From positions 1-24,697 of IMG/VR virus record IMGVR_UViG_3300032334_000286: a stretch of 24,697 nt of DNA. One strand, written 5' to 3'. Positions 23,049 to 24,697 of this stretch are shown here, in pieces. The notes below the pieces were generated by a model. That model worked only from the letters and a program-made list of their open reading frames with translations. It did no database searches and was not told where the DNA came from. The translations under genes were made by a program, and so were the position numbers. This DNA comes from a virus. Position 1 is the first letter of the stretch, and every line of letters begins with the position of its first letter.

Positions 23049-23978
23049 ATGGCAAATATCAGATTAAAAGAATTATTAGAAGCTAATGTAGACCCTAAGT
23101 TAGTGGCTCGTAGCAAAGAGAGTGGAAAGTTAGTTTATTTCAAAACACCACAAGCTAAAGATGCAGCAATGAAAGCTGGTTCTCATGAAGACCCTAAAGC
23201 TAAAAAAGGTGGACAACCCAAAGCAGATGCAAAACCAAATGATATGTTTGGTGGAGATTATACAAAGGATAGAGGTGGTAAAGCAGCTTCTAAATCAAAC
23301 ACCAATTGGATAGATGATTTGGATTCAATTGATGTATCTGATGTTAAAGGAAAAGCTGACCCAAATGCAGATAGTTGGACACATGGTGATGTATTTGGAG
23401 CAACATTTAAAGACCCTCAAACTGGTAAAACTATAACTGTTGGAGATGCATATGATAGAGAAGATGATTCCCCAGCATACCAAAAAGCATTTGCTTATGT
23501 GAGTAAGTTTGACCCTGATGCTGAAGCTGTTATGGGAACACAAGCATACGATGATTTAAATAAAAAAGAAGCTCCTAAAGTTAATCTACCAAAGAAAGCA
23601 TCTCAATTGGATTATAATCATGCTACATACTTAGAAAAAGCTGTAAATGCGGAAACGGGATTAAACGGATATGTTGATACTGATGATAACTCCGATGCTA
23701 TTATGTACAATGCTAGTTCTGGTGCTCACCCAACATATACATTGTATTTTGGTGATAATATTGATTATAACAAACCTGATGAATTTAGAGTATCATTGGC
23801 ACCTACATATGGTAATGACCCGGCAAATTTAGGATATGATATTGATAAAACTTTCAAAAATGGTGATGATGCTATGAAATATATGATAGCTGTTGCTAAG
23901 AAATATAAGAAAGAATTAGAAATGGATGATGAGGATGCAAACGAATCAACGAAACTAACACAAATGATAAAAAAATAA
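23049..23978 (+). CDS. Probable internal virion protein, 309 aa, with capsid-targeting-like N-terminus
   Basis: Starts MANIRLKELLEANVDPKLVA, in which LLE-Ala is a good T4-type prohead protease site. Next is the module KLVARSKESGKLVYFKTPQA, then KDAAMKAGSHEDP, also found around residue 690-724 of the 1378-aa protein. Residues 40-100 are Lys/Gly/Asp-rich and likely disordered. The C-terminal 140 residues (about 170-309) look folded, with TYTLYFGDNIDYNKPDEFRV and a helical end rich in Asp/Glu/Lys. I recognise no enzyme. The highly charged, low-complexity composition and N-terminus fit a protein packed inside the capsid. It is transcribed alone between a host-type promoter and the terminator at 23981. 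Confidence 0.65.
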   Translation: MANIRLKELLEANVDPKLVARSKESGKLVYFKTPQAKDAAMKAGSHEDPKAKKGGQPKADAKPNDMFGGDYTKDRGGKAASKSNTNWIDDLDSIDVSDVKGKADPNADSWTHGDVFGATFKDPQTGKTITVGDAYDREDDSPAYQKAFAYVSKFDPDAEAVMGTQAYDDLNKKEAPKVNLPKKASQLDYNHATYLEKAVNAETGLNGYVDTDDNSDAIMYNASSGAHPTYTLYFGDNIDYNKPDEFRVSLAPTYGNDPANLGYDIDKTFKNGDDAMKYMIAVAKKYKKELEMDDEDANESTKLTQMIKK

Positions 23979-23980
23979 CT

Positions 23981-24013
23981 AAAAGGGAGAAACTAAAAAT
24001 TCTCCCTTTTTTA
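23981..24013 (+). terminator. Intrinsic terminator after 309-aa gene
   Basis: Perfect 11-bp stem AAAAGGGAGAA (23981-23991) / TTCTCCCTTTT (24000-24010), 8-base loop, then TT-A. Confidence 0.93.
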
Positions 24014-24045
24014 TTTGGTGGTATCGGATATTTTTCGTATCTTTG
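24014..24045 (+). promoter_or_regulatory. Host-type promoter 1 upstream of ssDNA-binding gene
   Basis: TTTG (24014-24017), 20 bases, TATCTTTG (24038-24045) preceded by CG: an exact match to the Bacteroidota consensus. It abuts the terminator of the preceding gene and would give a leader of about 170 bases. Confidence 0.82.
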
Positions 24046-24104
24046 AGTAAATCTCAAACCCGTATAAATGCTTAAATCGGTTATAAAATATACTTCAAAA
24101 AAGA

Positions 24105-24136
24105 TTTGGAAAGTCCAATAATTTGTCGTATATTTG
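24105..24136 (+). promoter_or_regulatory. Host-type promoter 2 upstream of ssDNA-binding gene
   Basis: TTTG (24105-24108), 20 bases, TATATTTG (24129-24136) preceded by CG, again an exact consensus match. In tandem with the promoter at 24014. Confidence 0.82.
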
Positions 24137-24146
24137 TAATCTCTTA

Positions 24147-24154
24147 ATATTTAT
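24147..24154 (+). promoter_or_regulatory. Candidate late promoter motif ATATTTAT upstream of gp32-like gene
   Basis: Exact octamer 11 bases downstream of the second host-type promoter and 68 bases before the ATG. It would add late transcription to a gene already served by two early-type promoters. Confidence 0.5.
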
Positions 24155-24163
24155 ATACATAGA

Positions 24164-24182
24164 GGGTGAAGGACACTCACCT
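24164..24182 (+). promoter_or_regulatory. Leader hairpin, possible translational operator of the gp32-like gene
   Basis: GGTGA (24165-24169) pairs with TCACC (24177-24181), extended by a G-U pair, around a 7-base loop. It is followed by about 40 A-rich, unstructured bases up to the ATG. T4 gene 32 has a folded leader element followed by an unstructured A/U-rich stretch where gp32 represses its own translation; the layout here is similar, though I could not find a convincing pseudoknot. Confidence 0.4.
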
Positions 24183-24222
24183 AAATAAAACCATAAAACA
24201 TAAACTCTTAAAACGTAAAAAA

Positions 24223-24697
24223 ATGGCTATTAACTTAGACGCAATCAGAGGTAGACTGAACAAACTACAAAGCACAACTTCAAAGAAAGTAGAACTTTGG
24301 AAACCAGCTCCGGGCAAACACACTATTCGTTTAGTCCCTTACAAATTCAATAAAGAGAATCCTTTTATTGAATTATTCTTTCACTACAACATTAACAACA
24401 AATCTTATCTATCTCCATCTTCTTTTGGCAGACCTGACCCTATCGTTGAGTTCGCTGATAAGTTGAAAAGAATGGGTGATAAAGAAGATTGGAAAGCTGC
24501 CAAAAAAATGGAGCCGAAACTTAGAACATTCGTACCAGTATTGGTAAGAGGTGAAGAAGGTGAAGGTGTAAGATTTTGGGGCTTTGGAAAGACAGTTTAT
24601 CAGGAAATCTTAGGTTACATCGCTGACCCAGATTATGGTGATATTACTGACCCAAATGAAGGTAGAGATATTACTGTTGAAGTAGTATCAGCAGAAG
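24223..24697 (+). CDS. Single-stranded DNA-binding protein, T4 gp32-like (3' partial)
   Basis: The first 158 residues are visible. They read MAINLDAIRGRLNKLQSTTS, a basic, helical N-terminus like the cooperativity domain of gp32, then ELWKPAPGKHTIRLVPYKFN and a core with FIELFFHYNINNKSYLSPSS and FGRPDPIVEFADKLKRMGDK, then RTFVPVLVRGEEGEGVRFWG. This pattern (WKP--GKxxIRLxP, FxEl-FHY, PxxE, GVxxWxfGKxxYxxIL) is that of T4-type gp32, which coats single-stranded DNA in replication, recombination and repair. The Cys/His zinc motif of T4 gp32 is not evident in the visible part. Codons are rich in AAC, CTT and ATC. The gene runs off the window; it has two host-type promoters and a long leader. Confidence 0.92.
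   Translation, partial: MAINLDAIRGRLNKLQSTTSKKVELWKPAPGKHTIRLVPYKFNKENPFIELFFHYNINNKSYLSPSSFGRPDPIVEFADKLKRMGDKEDWKAAKKMEPKLRTFVPVLVRGEEGEGVRFWGFGKTVYQEILGYIADPDYGDITDPNEGRDITVEVVSAE

Noticed and set aside
1-24697. CRISPR arrays, insertion sequences, other tRNA genes, integrase/att sites
   Set aside because: No regularly spaced repeats, transposase or integrase genes, or tRNA cloverleaves other than the tRNA-like part of the tmRNA were seen on reading.

Overview
The window is a stretch of the late (virion-assembly) region of a T4-like contractile-tailed phage that probably infects a member of the Bacteroidota. The phage assignment rests on recognisable T4-type products in T4-like order: tail fibre, tail sheath (gp18), tail tube (gp19), gp26/gp51-type hub assembly proteins, tape measure, baseplate proteins and, at the right edge, a gp32-type single-stranded DNA-binding protein. 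The host assignment is inference from three signs: five promoters of the Bacteroidota form TTTG-N20-TATNTTTR, AT-rich genes almost without Shine-Dalgarno sequences, and a tmRNA whose resume site (AATAACTG) and 5' end look like Bacteroidota tmRNAs. All recognised genes are on the + strand.

Layout. 1-2469: the 3' end of a tail fibre gene with a self-cleaving S74 chaperone, then three small virion-type genes. 2607-5466: sheath and tube, closed by a strong terminator. 5572-14690: hub chaperones, tape measure and baseplate genes, mostly packed 2-13 bases apart after the promoter at 6593. 14691-15141: a complete phage-encoded tmRNA with its own promoter and terminator. 15154-16879: a ParB/Srx-like protein and a small divergent family A DNA polymerase. 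16919-21657: an exported DNA/RNA non-specific endonuclease translationally coupled to a 1378-residue protein. 21727-23978: a conserved small protein, a GH19 endolysin with a peptidoglycan-binding domain, and a probable internal virion protein. 23979-24697: terminator, tandem promoters, a long leader and the start of gp32.

Regulation. Two promoter classes can be read. One is host-like, with the same 20-base spacing in all five copies, and stands before the tmRNA, polymerase, the 309-residue protein and gp32. The other is a short motif, RTATTTAT, found 12 times just upstream of transcription units; I found no exact copy inside a gene. It is a good candidate for the phage's late promoter, and matches the reverse complement of the T4 late box.

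Most notable points: a phage tmRNA with an unusually long 24-codon tag that includes two small hairpins; the late-promoter candidate and possible leaderless mRNAs; a gp26/gp51 pair that seems to need a +1 (or -2) frameshift; a signal-peptide nuclease; a polymerase with altered catalytic motifs; and three proteins with N-termini resembling T4 capsid-targeting/prohead-protease sites, two of which share a further module.
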